Of a stretch of 64,000 nucleotides of DNA, positions 22,586-33,482 are shown in pieces (within the stretch, counting starts at the first letter, position 1; each line of letters starts with the position of its first letter). The stretch comes from Nemertoderma westbladi (lineage: Eukaryota > Xenacoelomorpha > Nemertodermatida > Nemertodermatidae), in assembly GCA_032718475.1 (NCBI GenBank), contig JAUCBJ010007084.1:1-64000 (forward strand), in the 5' to 3' direction. The translations under genes were made by a program, and so were the position numbers. The notes beneath the pieces were generated by a model that worked only from the letters and a program-made list of their open reading frames with translations, had not been told where the DNA came from and did no database searches.

Positions 22586-24880
22586 TTACCGCTTGGTGGA
22601 TCGAGCCTTGCCATGTCCTCGAAAACTGCGTACAGGTAACTTTGCTTGCGGTATGGGACTTGTGGGGCGAGTCACTAGTTTACCTCGGACGTTGGGAGAT
22701 GGTGCGACCATTTCCTCACATGCTCGTCTATTAGGCATCCCAAATCCTCGACCGACTCCTCGTGATCGACCGGTTGTGTCTACCGTTGGTAAAACATCTG
22801 GGAACGCGTGGGAAGCGGACGACGCAGACCCAAGAGAAACTTGCGCCCCCCTTTGATCAGCTGGTATATGTCCCGATCCTCCTTGCGGTTCTCTGGTAAG
22901 TGACACCGTATCCCGAGTAACTCGAATAGTCGGTTCATTTCCCTTGCGTTCTTCAATGTTGATAGTTTTCTTTAATTGTTGGCTCACTTTCTGAACCCTT
23001 ATGATCCTATTCTGTCCGTCCTCCCGAGGGTGTCGTGCAGATGGCGCAACCGGAGTGGCTGGTATGTTGGTCGCCTCTAGGATCTCCTCTTCCTCGAATA
23101 CGCTCGCTCGTATACGTTTATGGTAGAAGGCGGCTCGGTACACCCACGCGACGGTTAACCAAGCTCCTTTGTTTCATTTTTCTGTTCGAAACCGATCGAA
23201 TTCACCATATGTGATACGATTGATGACTTTCTGGAACTTCCATGTATTCTTATTATCGGGATGAATCTGTAGCAAATACTCGCGCACAACTCTGAATCCA
23301 CTATCGTGAGGCAAAATATCGACTACCTCGATAAGTTCATCATATTGGGGCATAGCGGAGATATATCCTTCCAACATCATAGTTTGAGGGTTTACCGCCC
23401 AAAATCCAAGATGTGCTCTCATTGGGAATCGTCTTCTTTGCGCCGATACATGTTTGTCAGCTAAATCTTCCCATTTGTCAAATAGTTTTCTCACAGGTTT
23501 TACAGATTCGTGTTCGTATGGTATGTCTCGTAATTGGCATTCAGACTCTCTATGTCCCTTTATATTACAATAGGTGCATTGAGCCATAAATCTCCAGCAA
23601 GTATAAAATGTATGGGACCCTTGATCTCCACACCATCCACAGATTAGTTGAGTCGTAGTAATGTGCTTTCCACTGCACTTTGTTGAATGATGTCCAGCGA
23701 CGCCACATTTACCACACATAGTGTTACCAGGGTACCACACTCGCTCATATATAAGATCTCCAATTGGACTTCCTCCCACACTATAGTCGTAGTCGTCTGG
23801 ATCTACAGGTTGGTATGTTTCAGAAAGTTGTATGCAAACTACAGCATCTGTTGCTTCAAGTTGTCGAATCTCCATCTGGGATTTCTTCGGGAGGTTCCTT
23901 TCAATCTCAAGAAGTTCCTCTAGAGGATCATCAACGGTTGTCATTACTTCGAAATCATCACCTAAGTGACCGATAGGCGCGCGCGTCTGCCGTGATTCGT
24001 CGGTAATCTCCACGATACGTTCTCCTTCATAGGATAACAATGTAAACATAGATGGTCTTTCGATAAGAGATCCCGTACAGCGAAGATACACGTCTCGAAA
24101 TATACTAAATCCTGCTCGAGTAAAGGCATTGCACTGAGCGTCGGAATTGTAGAAGGGTTTGAGAAATCGTTTAAACACGTCGGTATGAATTCTCCCTTCC
24201 GCGTAGAACGTATGATATTCTCCGAGACAAAGTGGATGTCTTTTAAGAGTCCGAGACACAATGTCGGCGACTAGGCAAACATTCACTGATGACTCTATCG
24301 CTAAATAATATTGTAGGACCACTCTTGGAGGTGACGTAATAGCCCAATACACGCATCATCTCCATTTGAGCTGTGATTCAAACTTGTTTATATCCGGAGT
24401 ATCACCTTCACCATACGTTTCAATATACTTGGTTCTTTTACTTTCCTTGTAATCCCAATTAAACATTAGGTAGGAGATGTATCCAGTTCCGGTTTTCTGA
24501 GTATCATACTCACGGAAAAATCCTTGTTCTATAGACTACAGTATAAGAGGTCGAGTCTCGACGTAAGGTGTCGGTAATCGGTCGTCACTGTCCGTCATGC
24601 CGGCGAAGTCGCTAATTAAGTCCTCTCTCACTCCTGATCCAATCTTTACAACGGTTTTATCTAAAATCATATTTCTTACCATCTTTGGTAGCATTCTAGC
24701 ATCGATATTACAAGCTTGGTCCATCTTCTTTACTATATTAGTGATGAGATGGTGTCGCTTTGTATTTGCTGGAGGTATTGGCATTCGTTTGTCGCTTCTT
24801 TGTCTACTGAAAACGTGAAAGACTCCATCTGACGCTCTAATTTGTATAGTCTTGGAAGTCAGACTTTGTTGATGGCTGCC
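22586..24880 (-). pseudogene. ORFX of element 2, C-terminal part (exonuclease motifs II and III, CCHC knuckles)
   Basis: One frame from 24,880 to 22,586 broken only by stops at 24,536 (at a Trp position of element 1), about 24,365 and 23,174. It aligns along its length with ORFX of element 1. It contains exonuclease motif II (KIGSGVREDLISDF), motif III (YYLAIES, Y-x3-E), three CCHC knuckles in CGKCGVAGHHSTKC, CGWCGDQGSHTFYTC (one residue longer before Cys) and CTYCNIKGHRESEC, and a basic, Pro/Arg-rich tail. The N-terminal half is at 44,948-46,364; element 1 separates them just after exonuclease motif I. Conservation with element 1 despite clear sequence divergence indicates a once functional protein. 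Confidence 0.75.
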
Positions 24881-24885
24881 GCCCT
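24881..24885. repeat. Target-site duplication of element 1, left copy
   Basis: GCCCT on the plus strand (AGGGC on the element strand), repeated at 44,943-44,947. The two copies lie where the interrupted ORFX of element 2 would be continuous. Confidence 0.85.
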
Positions 24886-26749
24886 TGTTAAACAAGGCGC
24901 GATCCCTATACTAACAGCAGAACTGTTGAACAGACAAATACCGGTATACTTCTCTGCCCACCTAATAAGTTCCTGCCTAACCAATCAGACACCAAGACTG
25001 CTCAGAGTGTATTCTTACGCCTAATTTTACTTACTGTTATACGATAGTACCTAAGCTCTTTCTAATCGCGAATACTGGGGGCTCCCTAACAGAATGTGTG
25101 AATGCGAGAATATTTAAAAATAATCAAATCTGGTACAGTATGCTGTCTCTACGTGCGCGTAAAACCACTCCGGGTCTAAAATTGCCTGCAGCTGGCTTTA
25201 GGCCAGCAAATTACTAGTGTACAGTGTCTTTTAATACTGAATAATGCGATCTAGCTTATTGCCCGCTAATGGAAATAACCGCTCAGCGTGAATAGTTTAC
25301 GGTACGCTAATTATTACCTTAGCTACTCTCCGCTATGCTGCGTACTAATTCTTAATTTTAATAACTAATTACAGTCACAAATGTGTAACGGCGTACTAAT
25401 TACTAAGTATTCCAGAATGCGCAATTCTAATTTATTACGCAATGAATCACATTAGCAACAACCTAATATACCGTATTACTTTGACTTAATCAATAATTAA
25501 TTACAGTAATCTAAGAAATAGAAATCAATCAAAGAGAAAGGGGGCCTATCTAAGTGTTCATAATCTTAGGCACACTTCAGTAACACACCAATCAGCGTCA
25601 GCAATCATAGCTCGCAATTATTCGCAAGGTGTCCACAATCGTGCAATTCACTTTCTACACTGATCATCAACACTAACATCTTTCACTGTCACTGTAATGC
25701 GTACAGGCCCCTCCCGGGTACGTATAGGCTTCCTAACTAACCCAATTCCTGCCCCCTAATACTAAAATAGAGACAAAACCTGGATCATCAGCCCCCTAGT
25801 TACCGTACCAGCGAGCGGTCTACGCACCACAATGCCAGTTGCCCGACCGCAACGATGACCCCCGCCAGCGTTGCTCGCCTTTGAATCCTCCACTCCCTTC
25901 GTCGCTAACCCCCCGATGTGCCCACCGCCTACCGGTACCTTAGCCCTTCATCCGGATTAATAGCTACCGTAGCGGCACATGCAAATCACAAAGGTCTGAT
26001 AGTCTCAGAAATCCCGTAGGATTATTGTGTCGAAAGGAATTACATAGAACCATTAACTAAAGGGTAGAAATCACAGTTCCATGATGTAATTAGCAGTAAT
26101 CTTTGAGATTGATTGAGAAACACAACAAGAATCAAACAGAAATTATAAATTTGCAAATCATTTCAAGAAAATCAAAAAAGGGCAGTAATTTACGCAGAAA
26201 ATATACGGAAAATTAAGCACAGATTGGGGGATGGTGTGGGGAGAATAATACAGACATACCGGCACAGCTCCAATTTATAGGTGATTTCAGAAGGATGATG
26301 TAATCGGTCCCCTATTGGCTCTCCAATCCGCCCCTACCATCAGACCAACCTAAGAGCAGTTAGGCCAATAAGGAAGCCGGATTGTGAACCTCAGGGCTTC
26401 CAAATCGCAAATTATTACCATATATGGTAATGGATCATGCTCCTGGCTACTGAATGGTTAGGACTGCGTTCCTATGCTAGCCATGTCGAGGCTAATAACA
26501 GCAAGCCCGTATCCAGGGTCCAACAAGAACTTGCTACCCTGGGACTATCTACCTATATCCTAATACAAAATTACATAGATAGGGCTACATACTATACAAA
26601 ATGGATGAATTCAAATATATGGGCGTTTTAACTTCCTTATCTAAATGTCACCGCACTATGCCTTATCTAAATAATTATAATGCACAATAACAAACATATT
26701 ATACTGTATGATGGCTAATAATGTGGATACAGCGCCATATACCGTAACA
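24886..26749 (-). repeat. 3' LTR of element 1
   Basis: 1,864 bp, nearly identical to 42,802-44,942 except for a 277-bp block missing here between two CTC trinucleotides near 24,999. A 64-codon frame at 26,437 is present in both LTRs but has no recognisable domain. Confidence 0.92.
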
Positions 26750-27265
26750 CCGCTCCAAGGGAAATCATACAATGTTTCCCTCCAATTGTAGAAGAGTATA
26801 AGGTGATGTATACAAACAAAATAAATTTCTTTCAAATAAACTAAATACTTGGTACTACAAATTCTACTATTTACAAATATTGCCATAGATATATTGCATA
26901 ATGAGTTTACGTACAAATTAAATTTACAAAATATTATCTCCTTCAATATTAACGATTATTTCATACAAATTAAGTTTCAAATATTGTTTCTCGTTCGTTC
27001 TACATAATGATTACTACATACAAGATCAAATATAAAAATTTTTGCTAGGGTAGGTGAAAGAAGTAAGCCAAACCCGCAGGTTTGTCTCCCCAATCACTTC
27101 CTTCGCCTCTTTCATAATATAAATTCAAATTAACGCAAAATATAAATTCAAATCAACGCAACTAGTGTATATGAGTCTAGTCGGGTATTTCTAAAAATGC
27201 TACAATATACATCAGAGCGACGATGATGTATATATCTAGAGTCTGTCACCCTGTGCTATAATGTA
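26750..27265 (-). other. 3' UTR and PPT of element 1
   Basis: GGAGCGG (26,750-26,756, minus) abuts the LTR as probable polypurine tract. The rest is AT-rich and holds one hairpin motif at 27,068-27,084. Confidence 0.6.
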
Positions 27266-30200
27266 TTATCGACCTGCTCCTGGGTTCTTTGGGCTCGCTC
27301 CTCTCCTTTGCCCCCTACCCAGATACACTAAGCGTCCTCTGGTAGTTGATTCTGTTGACGGCGTCCGAGAGCCATCACTCCCCGGAACCGGCGACGACGT
27401 TCCCTGAGCCCCGACTGATTCTCGACTGGTGCTTCTCCCTCGGCCTCGTCCCAATCGTGCTCCTGTGGTCGCTTCCGCCAACTCTTCCTTATGCAATTGC
27501 ACTCGCGCCTTCTCCGATGCCCCCTGCGCCTTGCGCTGCAATCGCTGAGCCTCAATAATTGAATGATAGTGGTCGTCCTTGACTTGACGTTTGTCTCGGA
27601 CCTCTCCTCCTGGTTCTCTCCGCGAGCCTTGAGCTCCAGCGGTTGTCACTGTGGTCGCCGCAATCCTCTGTTCCTGTATCCTCTCAGCGGTCAATGACCC
27701 CACTGGCACATGAGTCAACAAGAATTCGTTGCGGTATTGTATAGCCGCCATCCTCCAATCACCTCTCGCGCGTACCACCTTTCTAGTTTCCGAAAACAGA
27801 CGTTTTGTAATTCGGTCGCAAATGGCAACGAAGTTCCAAGTATACTTGTTGTCCATATTTAACTGTCTGAAGTATTCTCGGACTACGATAACTCCAGTGT
27901 TTTGTGGAAGGTCTTGAGCGGTCAGGATGAGCTCTTGATACTGTGGCAAAGACTGTAAATACGGCTCATATGCAACGTGAGATGGGTCTACTGCCCAAAA
28001 TCCGTATCCCGCCTTAAATGGTAACCAACGCATCTGCACTTGAATGTGGTAGTCGGCCACACTCTCCACCTTATCTAACATCTCCCGAAGTAGGTTGGCG
28101 CTATGGTTTTGGAAGGAATCATCTCGCAGCTGACATCTCGCGCTACGATGTCCCTTTACTCCACAATATCCGCATTGAGAAATGAAGACGGTGCACGTGT
28201 GAAACAAATGGTCGGTCTCATTACACCAACGGCAAACCTTATGCGCCGCCTCTACTACTGCGTCGCACGATTTTTGATTGTGCCTTGTGCTGCCGCACAA
28301 CTTACATCTACGCGCTTGTGGAAACCAGGCCCTCTCGTATATGAGGTCTCCAATCGGTTTCGCACTTCCTTCTTTCCCAATGTCCAATACGATGTCATCC
28401 TCTCCGGTCAGCGGTTGTCGATCCGGAACAAAGTAAACATCCTCGCCCTTGTCCTCTATCTCCAATATTTCCTCCCACGTTTGTTTCGGATATGTCTTCT
28501 CCACCAGAAGATCCACTCCGAATACCTCTACTAACGTCTCCAGCCAACCCTCTTTAACAGGTCTATCAGCCTCCGAGTGGAAGGGAGTACCAAACCCGCG
28601 GGTTTGATTCCCGAACCACTTCTCCAAGGCCTCTGGCGTCGGATACTCCATCGACGGTCGGTCTCCCAAGTCTCCGATGTTCTGTCGATATACTCCTTCG
28701 AATATTGCTAATCCCCTCCTAACCATCGACGTATTCTCTAACGATTGGTTGAAGAACGGGGTTAAGAAACACTTCATCACGTCGGATTGGATTCCCCCTT
28801 TCGAGCGAATGTATTGATCTCCTCCGAACACCAATGGATGACGCTTCAAAACTCGCGCAACGATATCTACTAATAAACAAGTTACCGTGTTCGACTCAAG
28901 CACCAAATAATATTGTAGTGACGCACGGGGTGGCGCGCAAATGTTCCAATACACCAACGCTTGCCGCTTGAAGTGGGATTTGAACTCCGCTCCCGGTGGC
29001 GTGTTGTATTCACCATACGCCTCCTCATACTTCTTCTGCGTCTTTAACTTAAAGTCCCAATTATACAATAAATGTGCTATGAAGCCCATACCAGTCTTGG
29101 CAGAGTTGGGATACTCTCTATAAATTCCAATATCCCGTGCCCATAGCAACAATAGCTTGGTGTCGACGAACGGTCTCGGCAATCTATCTTCCAAGTCAGT
29201 CATGGCGTTGAAGTCACTCTCCAAATCGCTCTGGACTCCTGATCCCACCTTGATGTAATCTTGGTTGAGAATAGCCTCTCTAACCTTCTTGGGTAACATC
29301 CTGGCGTCGATACGCTCTGCTCCGTGCATACCTCCTTGCCTGCATACCTCCAAAATCTGTTCTCTAGGATCCTTTCCCCTCCGATATTGTGTTGTTATGA
29401 TGGGCTCCGGTCTCTCTCTATCCGCCCTTACGCGCATAAACACATGAGTCACACCATCGGCCGCACGAATTTGAATGCACTTGCTAGTCAAACATTCTTG
29501 ATGGGACCCTCCTTCATTGTCGTAGAACATCACTCTCCAATCTTGCAGTGATTCCTCCGTCTTCCTCCACTGACGCTGAATCTCGTCTGATGGGGTCCAC
29601 ATGCGCTCGATAGCCTTGTGGTCATCATATCGGGTGTAAGAACCCTTCCTCCTCAGCCACGTCTGGTCTACCTCCTCGTTGTCTGGGAATGTAGCCACCG
29701 CGACCCATACCTTGATGTACTTGTCTAACCATCCAAACAGTTTACTCTCCTTCCCCGGAGCTCCAATCTTGTCTAGTGTGTCATAATCCGTGATCTGCAT
29801 CGGGACATCACGCAAGAACTTCACGCATAAAACTTCCCGTAGACAGTCAACGTTCCAATGATCCGCCATTCTCACCATCGGCAAGAATCTAATCGCTTCT
29901 CGCAACTCCGGATGATCTACCAATATCGCAGGTTCGTTGCCGTCGTCGGCATAATACACCAGTCGGGGTTGAGATACGGCCTGTGGAACAAATCCGGTCG
30001 CTCTCCTCGTCTCCTCCTGATGTCTATCCGCGGTCTTATTATATTCTGCTACCCGCTTCTCGAATAACTCCTTCGCTTTCACCGCTCGCTCCTCCTGCCG
30101 CAACGCGTCTATGTCGTCCTGATGCTCAGGCGTGAGGGTTCTCGCTCGATGAGGCGAAGTAAACGTAGTCCAGGGACTCGAGAGCTCCAAACCCGCGGGT

Positions 30201-30976
30201 TTGGTACCCGAGTCCCGTGCCGCTTCGCGCCGCGCCTCTAGGTCCTTGTAGGCTCGGTATAGCGAAATGGCCGCTGATGTCTCTATCAAACTGGGTCTCG
30301 AACAGGGTTTAATCTCCGTATACGGATCTAATGTTGTAACGGTCGGCGTAACAGGTCTAGGAGGTTGCTTTCCGCTGAAGTCGATACTGATCATCGGGTT
30401 GCTCATTGGGTAACCTCCCTCGTTGTATCTGAGGAACTGATGAGCCGGACATCGTGTTAATATTGGTTCGGGATGTTGCTCGTCCAGTCGGTCGGGAATC
30501 GCGACGTCTTGTTTGTTCATGCATTCACCACACTTGTAAAACAACTTGTACACACTGAAGACCTTCGGCGTCTCTTGATCCTCGCCTCGAGTCCTCCGGT
30601 ACAGATGCATTCCGTCGAACTGGTCTCGGACTGCAGGTAGCGGTTCTTCATGTCGTAAATACATATTCATATGGTACAGCCGCGCAATCTCCTCATCTGG
30701 GTCTGCACTAATGTCACATACGTCTAAAGCGAAGTCGTAGGGATACCGAGTGCGATACTCTCTCCGCAAAACTTCCATACGGTCCCCCAACGCTCTCATT
30801 CTTTCCCTCCTTAGCTCCTTGTCATACGCAGGTTTATATTTCCCATTTAGTTCCATCACCGACCTCCCATGGTAGTAAACATTTGAATCTTTACATCCCG
30901 GTCGCGCGAATGGTAACTCCGCCTCCTCTCTAGCAGTAAATCCTCTGCGCGGTTGCGCTCTAATTCCCTTCTCCAT
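27266..30976 (-). CDS. ORFX: putative DEDDy-type 3'-5' exonuclease with zinc knuckles, element 1
   Basis: 1,236 codons from ATG at 30,976; the frame is open 11 codons further up, but the element 2 homologue also starts at MAKG/MEKG. Numbering from the upstream Met: C160, C163, C187, H190 form a possible zinc site. An exonuclease-like domain follows at about 490-720: FYDNE with D497 and E499 (motif I), a strand CIQIRAADGVTHVF, KVGSGVQSDLESDF with D595 (motif II), and WNICAPP then YYLVLES with Y701 and E705 (motif III, Glu for the usual Asp). Three CCHC knuckles lie at 902-915, 926-939 and 946-959. The tail is Arg/Gly-rich. No signal peptide or membrane segment is evident, so it is not a typical envelope despite its position after integrase. 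By family, nucleic-acid binding and 3' trimming would be expected; activity is unproven. Confidence 0.75.
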   Translation of the reverse strand: MEKGIRAQPRRGFTAREEAELPFARPGCKDSNVYYHGRSVMELNGKYKPAYDKELRRERMRALGDRMEVLRREYRTRYPYDFALDVCDISADPDEEIARLYHMNMYLRHEEPLPAVRDQFDGMHLYRRTRGEDQETPKVFSVYKLFYKCGECMNKQDVAIPDRLDEQHPEPILTRCPAHQFLRYNEGGYPMSNPMISIDFSGKQPPRPVTPTVTTLDPYTEIKPCSRPSLIETSAAISLYRAYKDLEARREAARDSGTKPAGLELSSPWTTFTSPHRARTLTPEHQDDIDALRQEERAVKAKELFEKRVAEYNKTADRHQEETRRATGFVPQAVSQPRLVYYADDGNEPAILVDHPELREAIRFLPMVRMADHWNVDCLREVLCVKFLRDVPMQITDYDTLDKIGAPGKESKLFGWLDKYIKVWVAVATFPDNEEVDQTWLRRKGSYTRYDDHKAIERMWTPSDEIQRQWRKTEESLQDWRVMFYDNEGGSHQECLTSKCIQIRAADGVTHVFMRVRADRERPEPIITTQYRRGKDPREQILEVCRQGGMHGAERIDARMLPKKVREAILNQDYIKVGSGVQSDLESDFNAMTDLEDRLPRPFVDTKLLLLWARDIGIYREYPNSAKTGMGFIAHLLYNWDFKLKTQKKYEEAYGEYNTPPGAEFKSHFKRQALVYWNICAPPRASLQYYLVLESNTVTCLLVDIVARVLKRHPLVFGGDQYIRSKGGIQSDVMKCFLTPFFNQSLENTSMVRRGLAIFEGVYRQNIGDLGDRPSMEYPTPEALEKWFGNQTRGFGTPFHSEADRPVKEGWLETLVEVFGVDLLVEKTYPKQTWEEILEIEDKGEDVYFVPDRQPLTGEDDIVLDIGKEGSAKPIGDLIYERAWFPQARRCKLCGSTRHNQKSCDAVVEAAHKVCRWCNETDHLFHTCTVFISQCGYCGVKGHRSARCQLRDDSFQNHSANLLREMLDKVESVADYHIQVQMRWLPFKAGYGFWAVDPSHVAYEPYLQSLPQYQELILTAQDLPQNTGVIVVREYFRQLNMDNKYTWNFVAICDRITKRLFSETRKVVRARGDWRMAAIQYRNEFLLTHVPVGSLTAERIQEQRIAATTVTTAGAQGSRREPGGEVRDKRQVKDDHYHSIIEAQRLQRKAQGASEKARVQLHKEELAEATTGARLGRGRGRSTSRESVGAQGTSSPVPGSDGSRTPSTESTTRGRLVYLGRGQRRGASPKNPGAGR

Positions 30977-31735
30977 TATGCACCGCGTATATACATATAT
31001 ATATCCCAATAAGTACCGTTACGTAACCAATTACACTGTGGGTAAATCAGTTAGATGTCGCCGAAAGACAGACCTCCCGAACCCCCCGCTGCCTTCCAGC
31101 AGTTCAGGTTCGACTCTCTAGATCCCGTCTCTTCCTAACTAACTATCCTCTAACCTATTCCCATGCATAGCGCAAAAAACTTTGGAGATAAACTGGCCGT
31201 GACCAACTCACTTTTTGATGCCCAAACTACTCCCATTACTCGTACTAAACTACAGTAGTTAGAAGGGACAATAGTCTTGATTGTTCGACTATACCAAACC
31301 CACAGGTTTGATAATCGAATGTCACACTTCACTGCAAACTACTGAGTGGGGTCCGTGTACGCCCTGGTGCTACTAACCTTTAGCACCTTAGTTGTACTGT
31401 TGGCACCAATCTGTGGAAGTTGCTAAACTCAATTTACACTCCTACATAATATAGCCGTCACCACGGTTTCTAAATGCTATTTTCCAGGCTTCACGACTTT
31501 TCAAATTACTGTATCTCTATAGACGAATTCTAAAACGCGTCTATACACAGCGTCTGAGATTGTCTTGGGTTCACTTCTAATTTTTTTTTTTTAATTTTCC
31601 AAAAATTTTGAAAATAAAATTTTGTTTTTTGATACCCACCAGATAAAACTCAACGCAAATCACCACAACCCCGCTCCTATGCATTTCCTAGTATTTGCAT
31701 ATGAGGAATGCATACGAAGTGAGTTGTGTCCAACA
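30977..31735 (-). other. Intergenic gap between integrase and ORFX, element 1
   Basis: About 760 bp without a gene, with a hairpin motif at 31,294-31,310. The equivalent gap of element 2 is 46,365-47,026. Upstream splice or promoter signals for ORFX might be here, but none is clear. Confidence 0.5.
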
Positions 31736-32939
31736 CTAACTTTGCTTTGAGGCAGGAGACAAATTATAATCTCCTGTCTCTATGCGTGTCTCTTCCAATA
31801 ACACAATATCTTGGACCGGTCGGTCCAAGGTGTGTAAACCATTAGTTTTACACTTCTTCGGGTGCGGACACTTGCACCTAATTTTCACAGTGACTGTGCA
31901 CACTATGTTTTGCACGTCTGGGTGTATATGCAAGATCACTCCAGTCTCCCAATATTTTCTCTTGACTATCGGCTCGGTTATTAATACGTAGTCTCCTCTT
32001 TGGAGGCTCCGAACCGTTTTGTACCACTTATTTCTGGTGGATATGGTAGGAAGATAATATTCCCGCCAATATTCCCAGAATGTGTACGCCACAAATTGAG
32101 TCACTTTCCAGCTTTTACGACTATATAGTTCGGCACTAATGGGTTCTGATGCCGGCACAAGAAATGCTGGACTCTGCATTAGCAAATGATTCGGCGTTAA
32201 TGCAACACCATCTGGCAACATAGCTATCGGCCTCGAGTTTAGGGTATGCTCGATTTCGATGAAAGCTGTAACCAGTTCGTCGTCGGTAAGTTGTTTATTT
32301 ACAGGCAATGTTTTGGCAATGGCCTGTTTTACAGAGCGAACCAAACGCTCCCAACTTACTCCTCTCCAAGGACTTTCTGGAGTATTAAATCTCCACTCTA
32401 CTCATTGCGGCAAAAGTGCTGCAGAAATTTCTTTATTCTGTGCTGCTTTGTGAGCCGCGTTTAACTCGCTATTCCCTCCGACAAAGTTTGTACCCTTATC
32501 GGAGTAGAACGCCTTTACTAGTCCTCTCCTGGCCATAAATCTCTTTAAGGCCAGGAGCAGAGATTTGGTCGACATGTCTGCCACACGCTCGACATGTATG
32601 GCTCTACTAGCCATGCATTTCAGTAGCAGACCCCATCGCTTGTGGGTCAGCCGTCCACTCTTTGCCTCAATCGGACCAAAACAATCCACCCCTGTGTTCG
32701 TAAAAGGTGGGTCATATGCCTGCACTCTCACTTCCGGAAGTTCAGCCATCTCCTGTTCCAATACTCTGGCGTTCACCCTCTTGCAAACCAGACAGGCGTC
32801 GTACATAGTGCCTACTGCCCTGCTTGGCTGCAATAGAATGAATCGACAAACAGTGTAACTTTCCCGCGTGATGCAACCTCTTGTGTATATCCCATAGAAT
32901 CGCTCTTTGCAATTCTATTGGGTGACTAGGGATTATCAC
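31736..32939 (-). pseudogene. Integrase of element 1 (frameshift and one UGA)
   Basis: An HHCC zinc domain begins near 32,900 (HKRLHHAGKLHC, then CLVCKRV in another frame, so a frameshift lies near 32,840). The DDE core shows GVDCFGPI, FYSDKGTNFVGG and SWERLVRSVK. A UGA at 32,402-32,404 splits the core in the same frame, three residues before a conserved WRFN. The C-terminal part includes LNSRPIAMLPD, LTPNHLLMQ and a basic beta-rich tail. It would join cDNA to host DNA with a 5-bp stagger, consistent with the duplications. This copy as sequenced should not give a full-length enzyme. Confidence 0.8.
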
Positions 32940-33209
32940 TGGGAACCGAAACTGTGAATTTATGTCGACAGTCTGGATTCTCGATCTATGACAAATTAAA
33001 CCCTTATGGATTAATGGACTCCATTATCTAAGGGGTTTATAGAGAACTGGTTGTTGAGCCGATAATAGGTGGAATTCTTTCGGGAAGGCACACATTTGAT
33101 AATGCTTCAAATGCCTTAATTCCGCTTGATCAATCTCATCCTCTGTCAGAGGTTGTTTCAATTTCTGAATTCGCTCACTATTAGCGCTCGTTTGTTCTCC
33201 CAAATGTTT

Positions 33210-33482
33210 CTAATGTTTTATACAAAGGTACAAAACGTATCGGCTTAACCACGCAGTTCTTTTACAAATTGTCAGCCAAGAGGCAGACGAATTTAGTAAT
33301 TTGTCATAAACACTGCATGACTCTAATGCCAACGACGGTTGTCCGCTAACTAATGGAAGTTTCGAATCCAAACCCGCAGGTTTGGAAACCAAATGCTCCA
33401 TTGTGTCGGTCATTTTCTGTCCGTCACTTACCAACTGTGACCGTCGTCTAGTCTGTAAGGGTGGTTTTACGTCATAACTTTG
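33210..33482 (-). CDS. Pol linker segment between RNase H and integrase, element 1
   Basis: Resumes the frame used by the pol ORF that stops at 34,665. It aligns with element 2 through KPPL, a hairpin-motif linker and a helical segment SWLTICKRTAWLSRYV (element 2: SWTNACRKLAWIVRFV). It stops at 33,210. Its apparent upstream extension to 33,764 belongs to the inserted 1.2-kb segment. Confidence 0.55.
   Translation of the reverse strand, partial: QSYDVKPPLQTRRRSQLVSDGQKMTDTMEHLVSKPAGLDSKLPLVSGQPSLALESCSVYDKLLNSSASWLTICKRTAWLSRYVLYLCIKH

Noticed and set aside
26437-26631. 64-codon gene, same at 44,630
   Set aside because: Present in both LTRs of element 1 with the same product, but only because LTRs are near identical; no domain or start context.
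27266-30976. Envelope glycoprotein
   Set aside because: Position fits env, but there is no signal peptide, membrane segment or glycoprotein-like Cys pattern; the zinc and exonuclease motifs fit better.
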